Shown here in pieces: positions 1 through 8,547 of a DNA stretch of 64,000 bases (within the stretch, counting starts at the first letter, position 1; every line of letters begins with the position of its first letter). The notes under the pieces were generated by a model. That model was not told where the DNA came from. It saw only the letters and a program-made list of their open reading frames with translations, and searched no databases. The position numbers and the translations under genes were made by a program. The stretch is from Glaciihabitans sp. dw_435 (lineage in GTDB: Bacteria; Actinomycetota; Actinomycetes; Actinomycetales; Microbacteriaceae), in assembly GCF_018449675.1 (NCBI RefSeq), contig NZ_JAAVUZ010000005.1, positions 62,001-126,000 on the forward strand, in the 5' to 3' direction.

Positions 1-75
1 GTCTAGGGTCATCCGCGCCGCATCCCGCCATCGGGAACCCGCGCGAAGCCGCAGGATCCGGTTGGATTTCCGGTT

Positions 76-191
76 GGCGGGAGAACGCGCGGGTTTCGGC
101 GGGAGAAGCTGGCGCGCGGCGGGAGCTATAGCTCCCGCCGCGTGCTTTTTTCTCCCGCCGGGTCGCAACGGGGTGGTTGTTTCTCCCGCCG
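76..191. repeat. Palindromic repeat array, family A copy 1
   Basis: A nested symmetrical array. GGCGGGAGAA occurs at 76-85 and CGGCGGGAGAA at 97-107. A perfect 28-bp palindrome with core GGGAGCTATAGCTCCC spans 115-142. The inverted motif TTCTCCCGCCG follows at 150-160 and 181-191. A T6 run just after the central palindrome could make it terminator-like on the plus strand. It lies downstream of the stop of the leftward SDR gene. The same arrangement recurs at 5320-5435. No coding sequence is supported in 1-239. Function is unknown; an intergenic REP-like element is the best inference. Confidence 0.85.
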
Positions 192-239
192 GGCTGCGCC
201 AGGCCGGGCCGGAACGGGGTGGAGTTTGCGGGGGTTCCG

Positions 240-1091
240 CTACTCCGGGGAGCCCTGCGCCTGGATCGAGACGGGCTGCCACTCTTCCCACAGCGCGATG
301 CGAGCCGCGTAGTCCGCCTTCGCGGTGGCGAGCGGGGTCTCGCCGAAGAAGATGCGCAGGGGCGGGGCATCCGCATCGACGACCTGCAGGATCGCGGCAC
401 CCGTCGCCGTCGGGTCGCCCTGCACCGACTGGCGGGTGGCGCGCAGCTTGTTGGCCTTCTCGCGCAGTGCGTCGTAGGCCGGGTTGGTCTCGGATCGGAG
501 AGCGGATGCTCCGCCCCAGTCGGTCGAGAATCCGCCGGGCTCCACGAGCGTGACGAAGATGCCGAAGTCCGCGACCTCCGCCGCGAGGGCCTGCGAGAAG
601 CCTTCCAGCGCCCACTTGGAGGAGTTGTAGATCCCGATGTTCGGGAACGCACTGATGCCGCCGATGGACGAGACCTGGATGATGTGGCCGCTGCCCTGCG
701 CGCGCAGGAACGGGAGTGCCGCCTGGGTCACCCACAGGGCGCCGAACACGTTCGTGTCGAACTGCGCGCGGGCCTCGGCCTCGGTGATCTCTTCGATGAC
801 GCCGAAGTGACCGTAGCCCGCGTTGTTAACGATGACGTCGAGGCGACCGAACTTCTCGTGGGCGGCGGCGACCGCGGCGAAAGATGCCTCGCGGTCGGTG
901 ACGTCCAACTGCAGGGGAAGAATCGCGTCCCCGTAGGTGGCGACGAGGTCGTCGAGGCTATCGGTGGAGCGGGCGGTCGCGGCGACCTTGTCCCCGCGGT
1001 CGAGGGCGGCGATCGCCCACTCGCGACCGAAGCCACGGGACGTGCCGGTAATGAACCAGACCTTGGAGGCGGCAGAATTCTCTGAAGACAT
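240..1091 (-). CDS. SDR family NAD(P)-dependent oxidoreductase
   Basis: A 283-residue classical short-chain dehydrogenase. The N-terminal dinucleotide motif TGTSRGFG is at residues 15-22, NNAG at 89-92, the catalytic Ser at 141-142, and the Tyr155-x3-Lys159 pair is intact. Members of this branch reduce or oxidise a carbonyl or alcohol with NAD(P). The ATG at 1091 is preceded by GAAAGG on the minus strand. It lies 113 nt downstream of the cytosine deaminase in the same direction, so it may be the third gene of that transcript. The substrate is not predictable. Reduction of a malonic-semialdehyde-type product of the neighbouring Rut pathway is possible but is inference. Confidence 0.85.
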   Translation of the reverse strand: MSSENSAASKVWFITGTSRGFGREWAIAALDRGDKVAATARSTDSLDDLVATYGDAILPLQLDVTDREASFAAVAAAHEKFGRLDVIVNNAGYGHFGVIEEITEAEARAQFDTNVFGALWVTQAALPFLRAQGSGHIIQVSSIGGISAFPNIGIYNSSKWALEGFSQALAAEVADFGIFVTLVEPGGFSTDWGGASALRSETNPAYDALREKANKLRATRQSVQGDPTATGAAILQVVDADAPPLRIFFGETPLATAKADYAARIALWEEWQPVSIQAQGSPE

Positions 1092-1204
1092 GGGGTGGGC
1101 CTTTCTCGCTCGGGAGGGGACTCGCGAGTCGAGACATACGTCTGGCCCGGGTCATCCGGAACTGTCTAAAACCGTGCCCGGTGCCGCCCCATTCCCGTTC
1201 CGGG

Positions 1205-1666
1205 TTATTCCTCGCCGATGTCTTCGTTCCACAGCACGGGGTTGGCCTCGATGAAGTCGCCCATGACGCGGATCATCTCCGGGTCGTTGATGGTGATGAC
1301 CTCGGTGCCGTTCTCGGCGAGCCAGTCCTGCCCGCCGAAGAAGTTCTCGGTGTCGCCGACGATCAGGCGGCCGATTCCGAACTGGCGGATGAGCCCCGAG
1401 CAGTACCAGCACGGCGACAGGGTCGTTACCATGGTGGTCTTGCGGTAGCTGCGCTGGCGCCCGGCGTTGATGAACGCGGCCGTCTCGCCGTGCACGGCGG
1501 GGTTGTCCTCCTGCACGCGCAAGTTGTGGCCGCTGCCGAGCAGCTTTCCGTGCTCGTCGAAGAGGGCTGCGCCGATCGGGATGCCTCCCTCCTCGAGTCC
1601 GAGGAGGGCTTCGTGCATCGCGACCCGGAACTTGGCGGCATCCGTGGGGTAAGACTTCTCGCTCAT
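1205..1666 (-). CDS. Cytosine deaminase, yeast Fcy1-like
   Basis: A 153-residue zinc nucleoside/nucleobase deaminase. Zinc ligands and the catalytic Glu are in HGE (His59, Glu61) and SPCWYC (Cys86, Cys89). GHN at 46-48 and the C-terminal WNEDIGE closely match the yeast cytosine deaminase fold and ending, so conversion of cytosine to uracil and ammonia is the likely reaction. This family is unrelated to the E. coli CodA amidohydrolase. Its start directly abuts the stop of the upstream NCS1 permease, giving a two-gene uptake-and-deamination unit. The product uracil is the substrate of the RutA encoded 8 kb away. A guanine or other nucleobase deaminase remains possible. Confidence 0.85.
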   Translation of the reverse strand: MSEKSYPTDAAKFRVAMHEALLGLEEGGIPIGAALFDEHGKLLGSGHNLRVQEDNPAVHGETAAFINAGRQRSYRKTTMVTTLSPCWYCSGLIRQFGIGRLIVGDTENFFGGQDWLAENGTEVITINDPEMIRVMGDFIEANPVLWNEDIGEE

Positions 1667-3058
1667 TTACGAGATCTTAGCCAGCGGCGCTCCCAGCGCG
1701 GGCTTGAGGATCTTGAACAGGACGAAGTACAGCACGGCCGAGATCACGAGTCCGACGACGGCGGTGAGGTCGCCGACCTCGGGCACTGCCTTCGGCACGA
1801 CGCCCACGTAGAACGTCTGGTTCGAGAACAGCCACACCGAGACAACGATGCCCACGAAGAGCGAGATTGCGCCGGCGGCGTTACGGTACTTGCGCTCCTC
1901 GGTCACAAGGGCGGAGATGTCGGTGCCGCGGCGCAGGTAGCGGTCGACGAAGACGACGCCGAGCCACGGGGTGATCCAGTACGCGATGACGAGCAGGAAG
2001 TTCTCGTACTTGTGCCCGGCGTCGGCCAGGGCGCTCCAGGCGAGGAAGAACCCGATGACGCCGAAGCCGACGGCGACGATCGCGCGGCGCAGGCGGAACG
2101 GGATCTTGATGCCGACGGCGAGGAACGACATCGAGCCCGAGTAGATGTTGAGCGCGTTGGCCGCGATCGCGCCGATGGCGATGGCCAGCAGCGTGATGTC
2201 GCGGATGAAGACCGGCATGCTCGCGGTAAACGAGTTCGTCGGGTCGCTCGCGTCGAAACCGGCGATCGTTGCGGCGGCGGCACCGGCGGCCATCAGGATC
2301 GTGCAGGAGACGAAGTTGCCGAGACCCGCGGCCAGACCGATGCTGCGTTTGCTCGTGGCCTTCGGCAGGTAGCGGGTGTAGTCGGACGCGTACGGGTTCC
2401 ATCCGGCGGCGTACCCGAACGCGGCACCCGCGGTGAGGGTGAACCCGGCGAAGCTGTACCCGCCACCGGCAACCGGGGCGGCGATGTTCGAGTGGATGAA
2501 CACCGTGATCGTCGCGATGAGGAAGATGACGCCGAGGATGTAGCTCGCGTAGCGCTCGAAGAGCTGCACGAAGTCGTGGCCGATGTAGGCGACGGCAACC
2601 TCGAGCACCACGATGATGAGCAGCGACGGCACCAGCGGGATGCCGGTCAGGGTCTCCAGCGCGAAGGCGCCGCTGACCGAGTTGACGGCGAACCAGCCGA
2701 TGCCCGCCATGACGGTGTTGAGGGCTGCCGGCAGGATGTTGCCGCGGTAGCCGAACGCGCTGCGCCCGATGACCATCTGCGCCAGTCCCTCGCGGGGACC
2801 CCAGGTGGACAGAATGCCCTGGGTCAGTCCGCCGAGCAGGTTGCCGAGGACCAGCGCGGCCATCGCCTGCCAGAAGCCGAGCCCGAAGAAGGCCACGGCG
2901 ATGACGCCGACGAAGATCGTGGCGAACTCGAGGTTCGGGGATGTCCACGTATTGAAAAGGGTCCACGGCTTGCCGTGGCGCCTGTCCGCGTGAATCGGTT
3001 CGATTCCTCCGGGCTCGACCTGGGTGGGCTGCACGAGCGGGGTGTCAATGATCGCCAT
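1667..3058 (-). CDS. NCS1-family cytosine/nucleobase permease
   Basis: A 463-residue polytopic membrane protein of the NCS1 (CodB/Fur/Mhp1) family, about 12 membrane segments. Family-typical stretches include FNTWTSPNLEFATIFVGV near the N-terminus, GWNPYASDYTRYLP in the middle and WITPWLGV late in the protein. It should import a nucleobase or related ring compound with a cation. The ATG at 3058 is chosen because the protein then begins with the usual hydrophilic leader (MAIIDTPLVQPT); no clear ribosome site is seen. It is followed without a gap by the cytosine deaminase, which makes cytosine the favoured substrate. Divergent from the dehydrogenase at 3199 across about 140 nt. Confidence 0.88.
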   Translation of the reverse strand: MAIIDTPLVQPTQVEPGGIEPIHADRRHGKPWTLFNTWTSPNLEFATIFVGVIAVAFFGLGFWQAMAALVLGNLLGGLTQGILSTWGPREGLAQMVIGRSAFGYRGNILPAALNTVMAGIGWFAVNSVSGAFALETLTGIPLVPSLLIIVVLEVAVAYIGHDFVQLFERYASYILGVIFLIATITVFIHSNIAAPVAGGGYSFAGFTLTAGAAFGYAAGWNPYASDYTRYLPKATSKRSIGLAAGLGNFVSCTILMAAGAAAATIAGFDASDPTNSFTASMPVFIRDITLLAIAIGAIAANALNIYSGSMSFLAVGIKIPFRLRRAIVAVGFGVIGFFLAWSALADAGHKYENFLLVIAYWITPWLGVVFVDRYLRRGTDISALVTEERKYRNAAGAISLFVGIVVSVWLFSNQTFYVGVVPKAVPEVGDLTAVVGLVISAVLYFVLFKILKPALGAPLAKIS

Positions 3059-3198
3059 CTGCACAGCGTAGAACTGTGGGACGGCTGCCCCAACAGCGCG
3101 GCACGCAGGAATGTGAGCTTTTACCCAGTGTTTACATGGGCACAGCGACATCCGCCCTACCCAGAAAAGTCCGGAATACCCGCCTGTACCCTGTACGG

Positions 3199-4248
3199 AT
3201 GCGCGCGACAGTGATCCACGGTGAACGAGATATTCGAGTCGAAGATGTTGCGGAGCCGCAGCTCTCCAGCGGTATCGACGCCATCGTGCGGGTCGTCGCG
3301 GCGTGCGTGTGCGGGTCGGATCTCTGGCCGTACCGCGGCATCACCGCCACCGCAAAGCCCCGTCGAATCGGGCACGAGTTCGTGGGAATCGTCGAGTCCG
3401 TCGGCGACGATGTCGCGCGCATCAAGGTGGGCGACTTCGTGATCGCCCCGTTCTACGACTGCGACATGACCTGCGCGAACTGCCTGAACGGCGTCAGCAC
3501 GTCGTGCCTGCACGGTGGATGGTGGGGAGCGGATGACCGTGACGGCGGTTTCGCCGATGGCGGCCAGGGTGAGCGCGTGCGGGTGCCCCACGCCGATGGT
3601 TCCCTCGTGGCGACCCCGGGCATGCCCGATGATTCCCTCGTCCCCAGCCTGCTCACCCTCTCCGACGTCATGGGGACCGGGCACCACGCCGCGGTCTCGG
3701 CCGGTGTCACCGTCGGAAGCACGGTCGTGGTGGTCGGCGATGGTGCTGTTGGCCTCTGCGCGGTGCTGGCCGCGAAGCGCCTCGGGGCATCCCGTGTCGT
3801 CGCCATGTCACGGCACGCGGACCGCCAGGCCATCGCCATCCAGTTCGGTGCGACCGACATCGTCGAGGAGCGCGGGGACGCGGGAGTCGCGCGCATCAAG
3901 GAGATGTTTGACGGCATCGGCGCGGACTGCGTGCTCGAGTGCGTCGGCACCGCCGAGTCGATGGACCAGGCGATCCGCTCGACCCGTCCCGGCGGAACCG
4001 TCGGCTACGTGGGTGTGCCCAACGGCGGGTCCGAGCTGCCGATTCGCACCCTGTTCGACAACAACGTCGGCGTGAACGGCGGTGTCGCCCCGGTGCGCAA
4101 CTACATCGACGAGCTGCTGCCCGAGGTGCTGTCGGGCGCGATCAACCCGGGCATCGTGTTCGACCTGCAGGTTCCCCTCGAGGAGGCCGCCGAGGCGTAC
4201 GCGGCCATGGACGAGCGCCGCGCGACAAAAGTGCTGCTGCGCCCGTAA
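3199..4248 (+). CDS. Zinc-dependent alcohol dehydrogenase family protein
   Basis: A 349-residue medium-chain dehydrogenase. The catalytic zinc region contains Cys38 (VCGSD) and GHE at 58-60. The structural zinc loop holds C92-x2-C95-x7-C103, but the usual first Cys at 89 is Asp, with a Cys at 88. A Rossmann motif (GDGAVG) follows in the middle. It oxidises an alcohol or reduces an aldehyde with NAD(P). A TACCCT box at 3187-3192 sits 6 nt before the ATG, suggesting a leaderless mRNA. The LacI gene begins 40 nt downstream. A role in aldehyde removal in the nucleobase pathway is inference from position only. Confidence 0.85.
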   Translation: MRATVIHGERDIRVEDVAEPQLSSGIDAIVRVVAACVCGSDLWPYRGITATAKPRRIGHEFVGIVESVGDDVARIKVGDFVIAPFYDCDMTCANCLNGVSTSCLHGGWWGADDRDGGFADGGQGERVRVPHADGSLVATPGMPDDSLVPSLLTLSDVMGTGHHAAVSAGVTVGSTVVVVGDGAVGLCAVLAAKRLGASRVVAMSRHADRQAIAIQFGATDIVEERGDAGVARIKEMFDGIGADCVLECVGTAESMDQAIRSTRPGGTVGYVGVPNGGSELPIRTLFDNNVGVNGGVAPVRNYIDELLPEVLSGAINPGIVFDLQVPLEEAAEAYAAMDERRATKVLLRP

Positions 4249-4288
4249 ATCGCCGTTCTTCGCAGGGTGTTGCCATAGGGTGAGACCC

Positions 4289-5311
4289 ATGGGTCCCAGT
4301 CACGCGACAAGCTACGACGTGGCTCGCGAAGCAGGGGTGTCCCAGTCGACGGTGTCCCGTGCTCTGCGCAACGATCCGCGAGTTTCCCTCGCAACCCGTG
4401 AGCGCATCCGTGAGATCGCGGACACCATTCACTATGTTCCCAACCTGGCCGCGCAGAGCCTCATCACCGGACACAGCAGGTCGATCGCCGTGTTCGTCGC
4501 CGACCTGCAAAACCCCGTCTATCCGCAGCTCGTCGACGCGGTGCAGAGCACGCTCAGCGAGCGGGGATACCGGATGCTCCTGCTGAGCGACAGCACGGAG
4601 GGCAGCCGCGAGGGCGACCTCGACGCACTGCGCGGAGGTCTCGTCGCCGGAACCCTGTTCATGCAGGCACGCGTCAACTCCACCCTCGCCGAGGATCTGC
4701 TGCAGCAGGGGCTTCCCCTCGTGGTGGTCAGCCGCGACGTGACGTCGTCGAAGGCCGAGGGGATCGACCGCTTCGTCGCCGACAGCTCCAACGGCGGCGT
4801 CATCATCGCCGACTACCTGCACGCCCTCGGCCACCGCAGGATCGCCGCCATCAGCGGTCCCGAATACATCCCCAGCATCCTGCGTCGCGACACCTCCTTT
4901 CGCACGCGTCTCGCGGAGCTGGGAAACCCGCTCGACGAGTCGCTCGTGCGCAGGGGCCCGATCGAGCACGCCACCGGCCTGACGTTCGGTACCGAACTGC
5001 TCTCCCTGCCCGATCGACCCACTGTCATCTACTGCGGAACCGACTACATCGCCTTCGGCGCGATCGACGCGGCAAACCGACTGGGGGTGCGCATCCCCGA
5101 GGACGTGCAGGTCATCGGCTACGACGACCTGGCGATGGCATCGTGGTCGATGTTCAACCTCACGACCGTGCGCCAGCCGCTGACCGAGATGGCGGTCGCG
5201 GGTACCCACCGGCTCATCGACCGCATCGAGGGCACCTACGTCGAGACGCCCGAGCGCGTCATGTTCCCGGTGAACCTCGTCGAGCGCGGAACGACGGCGC
5301 AGCTCTCCTAG
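4289..5311 (+). CDS. LacI family transcriptional regulator
   Basis: A 340-residue LacI/GalR repressor. The helix-turn-helix (DVAREAGVSQSTVSRAL) is at residues 10-26 and the hinge follows near 60. The remainder is a periplasmic-binding-protein-like sensor domain. A TAGGGT box at 4276-4281 lies 7 nt before the ATG, consistent with leaderless transcription; GTG at 4280 is an alternative start. It sits between the dehydrogenase and the ABC importer/Rut operon. Twin palindromes with a LacI-type central CG are found at 5577-5614, upstream of that operon, and are its most likely targets. The inducer is unknown, perhaps a nucleobase-derived metabolite. Confidence 0.9.
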   Translation: MGPSHATSYDVAREAGVSQSTVSRALRNDPRVSLATRERIREIADTIHYVPNLAAQSLITGHSRSIAVFVADLQNPVYPQLVDAVQSTLSERGYRMLLLSDSTEGSREGDLDALRGGLVAGTLFMQARVNSTLAEDLLQQGLPLVVVSRDVTSSKAEGIDRFVADSSNGGVIIADYLHALGHRRIAAISGPEYIPSILRRDTSFRTRLAELGNPLDESLVRRGPIEHATGLTFGTELLSLPDRPTVIYCGTDYIAFGAIDAANRLGVRIPEDVQVIGYDDLAMASWSMFNLTTVRQPLTEMAVAGTHRLIDRIEGTYVETPERVMFPVNLVERGTTAQLS

Positions 5312-5319
5312 CCAGCTTT

Positions 5320-5435
5320 TTCTCCCGCCGTGGGGTGGGCAGACGGGGCCGGCGGGAGAACCAAGCAATTGGAGGGAGCTATAGCTCCCGCCATCCGCCA
5401 GCTTCTCCCTCCGCAGCCTGGTTTTTCTCCCGCCG
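5320..5435. repeat. Palindromic repeat array, family A copy 2
   Basis: The second copy of the nested array seen at 76-191. TTCTCCCGCCG is at 5320-5330, GGCGGGAGAA at 5351-5360, the central 16-bp palindrome GGGAGCTATAGCTCCC at 5374-5389, the variant TTCTCCCTCCG at 5403-5413 and TTCTCCCGCCG again at 5425-5435. The order of arms differs slightly from copy 1 but the components are the same. It occupies the first part of the 477-nt non-coding gap after the LacI stop. The rest of that gap holds the twin operators and the leader of the ABC transporter operon. Confidence 0.85.
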
Positions 5436-5576
5436 CGGGGGAACGGGAGGGCGGATGTCCCGGTGCGGGGCGTCGATCGTGGAGCCGGCGGTGCCGCTGC
5501 GGCGCCTTAACGCGGACGAAACAATAACGACCCAAGACCGTTACAGGGGCGCCCGTTTTCCGCCTATTCACTGCTG

Positions 5577-5614
5577 TACATTCGAATGCATTCGGGAAGT
5601 GCATTCGAATGCAC
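5577..5614. promoter_or_regulatory. Twin LacI-type operators upstream of the ABC/Rut operon
   Basis: A perfect 16-bp palindrome, GTGCATTCGAATGCAC, spans 5599-5614. A second site with the perfect core CATTCGAATG lies at 5579-5588. Their centres are 23 bp apart, about two helical turns, so dimers would bind the same face. The central CG flanked by A/T and outer TG..CA fits the general LacI/GalR operator form. The LacI gene lies just upstream and the lipoprotein gene begins 175 nt downstream. No confident -35/-10 pair was identified between them. Assignment to this LacI protein is inference. Confidence 0.6.
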
Positions 5615-5788
5615 AACGACATTCCCGGCGGTTCTCGCCGGCTCTTCCGTCGTCTTTTTGCCGTGCCCTGGGTAAGACCCGCGGGTGGCCGCAGATTTTC
5701 CGAAACGCTCGTCACCACCGCTGATCTATCGCGCTACCTGCTTCATCCCCCGCCCTGCACACCACAGCACCGCAATGAGGAGAGACAC

Positions 5789-6952
5789 ATGCACCAGAGA
5801 TTCCGTCCGGTCCTGACAATGGCAGCGGTTGGCATCGCCAGCGCCCTGCTGCTGTCCGGCTGTTCCACCGAGACCACCGCGTCCGTGTCGTCGTCGACGA
5901 CCGATGAGGGCGTGGCATACGCCACCGCCCAGATCGAAAAGTTCAGCGTCGACCCGGCCTTCACGCTCGACGCTCCGGCGTTCCCGCTGAAAGACATCGC
6001 CGGTAAGACAATCTTCAACATCCCCAACACGAGCGGCATCCCGTTCATCGTGACCGTGGACGAAGAGGCCAAGAAGGTCGCGGAGACGTACGGCGCCAAG
6101 TGGGTGGAGTACACCAACCAGGGAAGCCCAACCGAGCACACCGCCGGCATCGACCAGGCGATCAGCCAGAAGGCCGACGTCATCATGCTGTCGCAGGGCA
6201 TCAACGGTGAGCTGCTGATCCCGGCGCTCCAGCGCGCGAAGGCCGCGGGAATCCCCGTGGTCATCACCCACACCTACGAGGACGGCGACCCCATCCCGGA
6301 CACGCTCAAGGACCTCGTCGCGGCGCAGATCACCGCACCGTTCAACGAGTCGGGTCGACTCAGCGCCGACTGGGCGATCAAGCAGACCAAGGGCAAGGGA
6401 AACATCCTCCTCATCAACACCGCCGAGGTCCCCGTCGCTCAGGGCATCATCGACGCGATGAAGGACGAGATCGCCACGCACTGCCCCGACTGCACGGTCA
6501 AGGACGTCAACGTTCCGATCGCCGACTGGGCAACCAAGATCTCCACGACAGTCCAGTCCGAGATCCAGATCAACCCCGAGCTTGACTACGTGCTCCCGGT
6601 GTTCGACTCGATGTCCCTCTTCGTTGAGGCCGGCGTCACGGCTGCCGGAAAGGTCGGATCCGTCTTCACCGCGTCGTTCAACGGAACTCCCGCCGTGCTG
6701 AAGATCATGCAGGACGGCGAAGTGCTCACGATGGACGCGGGTGAGTCGATGACGTGGCTCGCCTGGGCCTCCATCGACCAGGTCGGCCGCGTGCTGACCG
6801 GATCGCCCATCATCGAGGACGGAGCAGCCCACACGCCGCTCAAGGTCATCACGAAGGACAACGTCGACGAGACCGGCACCCCGCCCGAAGCGGGCAAGGG
6901 TTACGGCGACGCGTTCGAGACCGGCTACAAGGCACTGTGGGGCCAGCCGTAG
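5789..6952 (+). CDS. Ribose-type ABC transporter substrate-binding lipoprotein
   Basis: A 387-residue extracytoplasmic binding protein with a lipoprotein signal: a hydrophobic segment ending in LLSGC, lipidated Cys25. The remainder fits the periplasmic binding fold used by sugar/RbsB-type systems, two alternating alpha/beta lobes with repeated DQAISQKADVIML-like helices. The ATG at 5789 follows the ribosome site GAGGAGAG; an in-frame upstream start would precede the signal peptide unnaturally. The stop overlaps the ATPase start by one base. The ligand is unknown. Its place in front of rutA suggests a pyrimidine, nucleoside or ring-derived compound rather than a sugar, but this is inference. 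Confidence 0.88.
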   Translation: MHQRFRPVLTMAAVGIASALLLSGCSTETTASVSSSTTDEGVAYATAQIEKFSVDPAFTLDAPAFPLKDIAGKTIFNIPNTSGIPFIVTVDEEAKKVAETYGAKWVEYTNQGSPTEHTAGIDQAISQKADVIMLSQGINGELLIPALQRAKAAGIPVVITHTYEDGDPIPDTLKDLVAAQITAPFNESGRLSADWAIKQTKGKGNILLINTAEVPVAQGIIDAMKDEIATHCPDCTVKDVNVPIADWATKISTTVQSEIQINPELDYVLPVFDSMSLFVEAGVTAAGKVGSVFTASFNGTPAVLKIMQDGEVLTMDAGESMTWLAWASIDQVGRVLTGSPIIEDGAAHTPLKVITKDNVDETGTPPEAGKGYGDAFETGYKALWGQP

Positions 6953-8547
6953 TGAATTCCCTCCTGTCGAGCGGCACTGAGGACATCGTGGATGCCACGT
7001 CCACGCCCCTGCTGCGCATTGAAAATCTGACGAAGACCTTCGGTGGCCTCGCAGCGCTCTCCAGTGTCGATCTCGACATTCTCCCCGGGCAGATCCATGG
7101 TCTGCTCGGGGAGAACGGGTCGGGAAAATCGACCCTCATCAAAGTTCTCGCCGGCTTCTACACCCCGGACCCCGGCGCCCGCGCCTGGCTGCGCGGGGAG
7201 GTGCTGGAGCTGCCCATCGCTCCCGGCTACTTCCGCCAGCTCGGCATCAGCTTTGTGCACCAGGACCTCGGCCTCGTTCCCGAGCTGAGCGTGGTGGAGA
7301 ACCTCCGCCTCAGCACGATCGTCGCCGGGCATCGTCCGCTCATCAACTGGGCGAAGGAACGGGCGCTCGCGGCCGAGACGTTCGCCCGCTTCGGGCTCGA
7401 CATCGACCCGCGCGAAACCGTCGACCGGCTCAACAACACGCAGCGCGCGCTCATCGCGATCTTGCGGGCTGTCAACGACCTCGGCGACACGCGCGGACTG
7501 CTCGTGCTCGACGAACCGACGGTGTTCCTGCCAAAGGAAGACACCGAGCTGCTCTTCCGTGTCGTCAAGGAACTGGTGAGCGACGGCGGCATGAGTGCGC
7601 TCCTCGTCTCCCACGACATGACCGAGGTGCTCGAGCACACCGACCGCGTGACGGTCTTGCGCGCCGGGGAGGTGCAGGCGAGCCTCGCCACCGAGGACGT
7701 GACCGCCGACCAGCTCGTGCAGTTGATCGTCGGACGCAAGCTGCGACCGAGCAAGACCGCCGCGACCGCCGCCGCCCGTGGTGCCATCGCGGCCAGCGTC
7801 GACGGACTCTCGACCGGGCAGGTCGAGAACTTCAGCTTCGACGTGTCACAGGGCGAGATCGTCGGTATCACCGGCCTCGCAGGCTCCGGATTCGAGGACG
7901 TGCTCGCCGGCATCTACGGCGCGACCCCGGTGCGGGCAGGTAGCCTGGCGCTGGACGGCACGGCCCGCGCGATCGCCGATGCAACACCCCGCACGTCCAT
8001 CGCCTCCGGCATCGTCTACGTGCCCGCCGACCGCAAGGCACAGGGCGGCGTCGCCGAACTCACGGTCGAACAGAACGTCACCCTCCCGGTGCTCACGCAG
8101 TTCCGCTCCTGGTTCGGCCTCTCACCCGCCGGTCTGCACGCCCGCGGCACCGAGATCGCCGAGACCTACGACATCCGCCCCCGCAACACCGATGCGCTCT
8201 TCGGGACGCTGAGCGGCGGCAACCAGCAGAAGGCAGTCTTGGGCAAGTGGTTGCAGGATGACCCGAAACTGATCCTTCTGCAGGAACCCACACAGGGCGT
8301 GGACATCGGCGCCCGCAGCAACATCTTCGACATGCTCCGGTCGACTGCGGCCGGCGGAGTCCCCATCGTGTGCGCGTCGTCGGACTACGACCAGCTGGCC
8401 GCCGTGTGCGACCGCGTGATCGTGCTTGCCCACGGTCAGATCCACGCGGAACTCACCGGGGACGACCTCACCCACGAACTCATCGCCGCATCCGTCATCC
8501 GGAGCCTCACCGAGGTTCCCGCCGAAACCAAGGAGACGCTCTCATGA
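6952..8547 (+). CDS. Ribose-type ABC transporter ATP-binding protein (tandem domains)
   Basis: A 531-residue protein with two ABC domains, as in RbsA/MglA-type importers. Domain 1 has Walker A GENGSGKST at 53-61 and Walker B LLVLDEPT, but a poor signature motif (LNNTQRALIAI). Domain 2 has a degenerate Walker A (GLAGSGFED), a canonical signature LSGGNQQK and Walker B LILLQEPTQG. This division is normal for the family. The GTG start at 6952 overlaps the upstream stop by one base and the permease overlaps its end by four, so the three genes are translationally coupled. Confidence 0.92.
   Translation: MNSLLSSGTEDIVDATSTPLLRIENLTKTFGGLAALSSVDLDILPGQIHGLLGENGSGKSTLIKVLAGFYTPDPGARAWLRGEVLELPIAPGYFRQLGISFVHQDLGLVPELSVVENLRLSTIVAGHRPLINWAKERALAAETFARFGLDIDPRETVDRLNNTQRALIAILRAVNDLGDTRGLLVLDEPTVFLPKEDTELLFRVVKELVSDGGMSALLVSHDMTEVLEHTDRVTVLRAGEVQASLATEDVTADQLVQLIVGRKLRPSKTAATAAARGAIAASVDGLSTGQVENFSFDVSQGEIVGITGLAGSGFEDVLAGIYGATPVRAGSLALDGTARAIADATPRTSIASGIVYVPADRKAQGGVAELTVEQNVTLPVLTQFRSWFGLSPAGLHARGTEIAETYDIRPRNTDALFGTLSGGNQQKAVLGKWLQDDPKLILLQEPTQGVDIGARSNIFDMLRSTAAGGVPIVCASSDYDQLAAVCDRVIVLAHGQIHAELTGDDLTHELIAASVIRSLTEVPAETKETLS

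Noticed and set aside
1181-3214. Long plus-strand frame of 677 codons antisense to the deaminase and permease
   Set aside because: Composition (Asp/Arg/Glu/Val/His-rich, no domains) is that of the mirror frame of high-GC genes; the opposite strand encodes clear Fcy1-like and NCS1 proteins.
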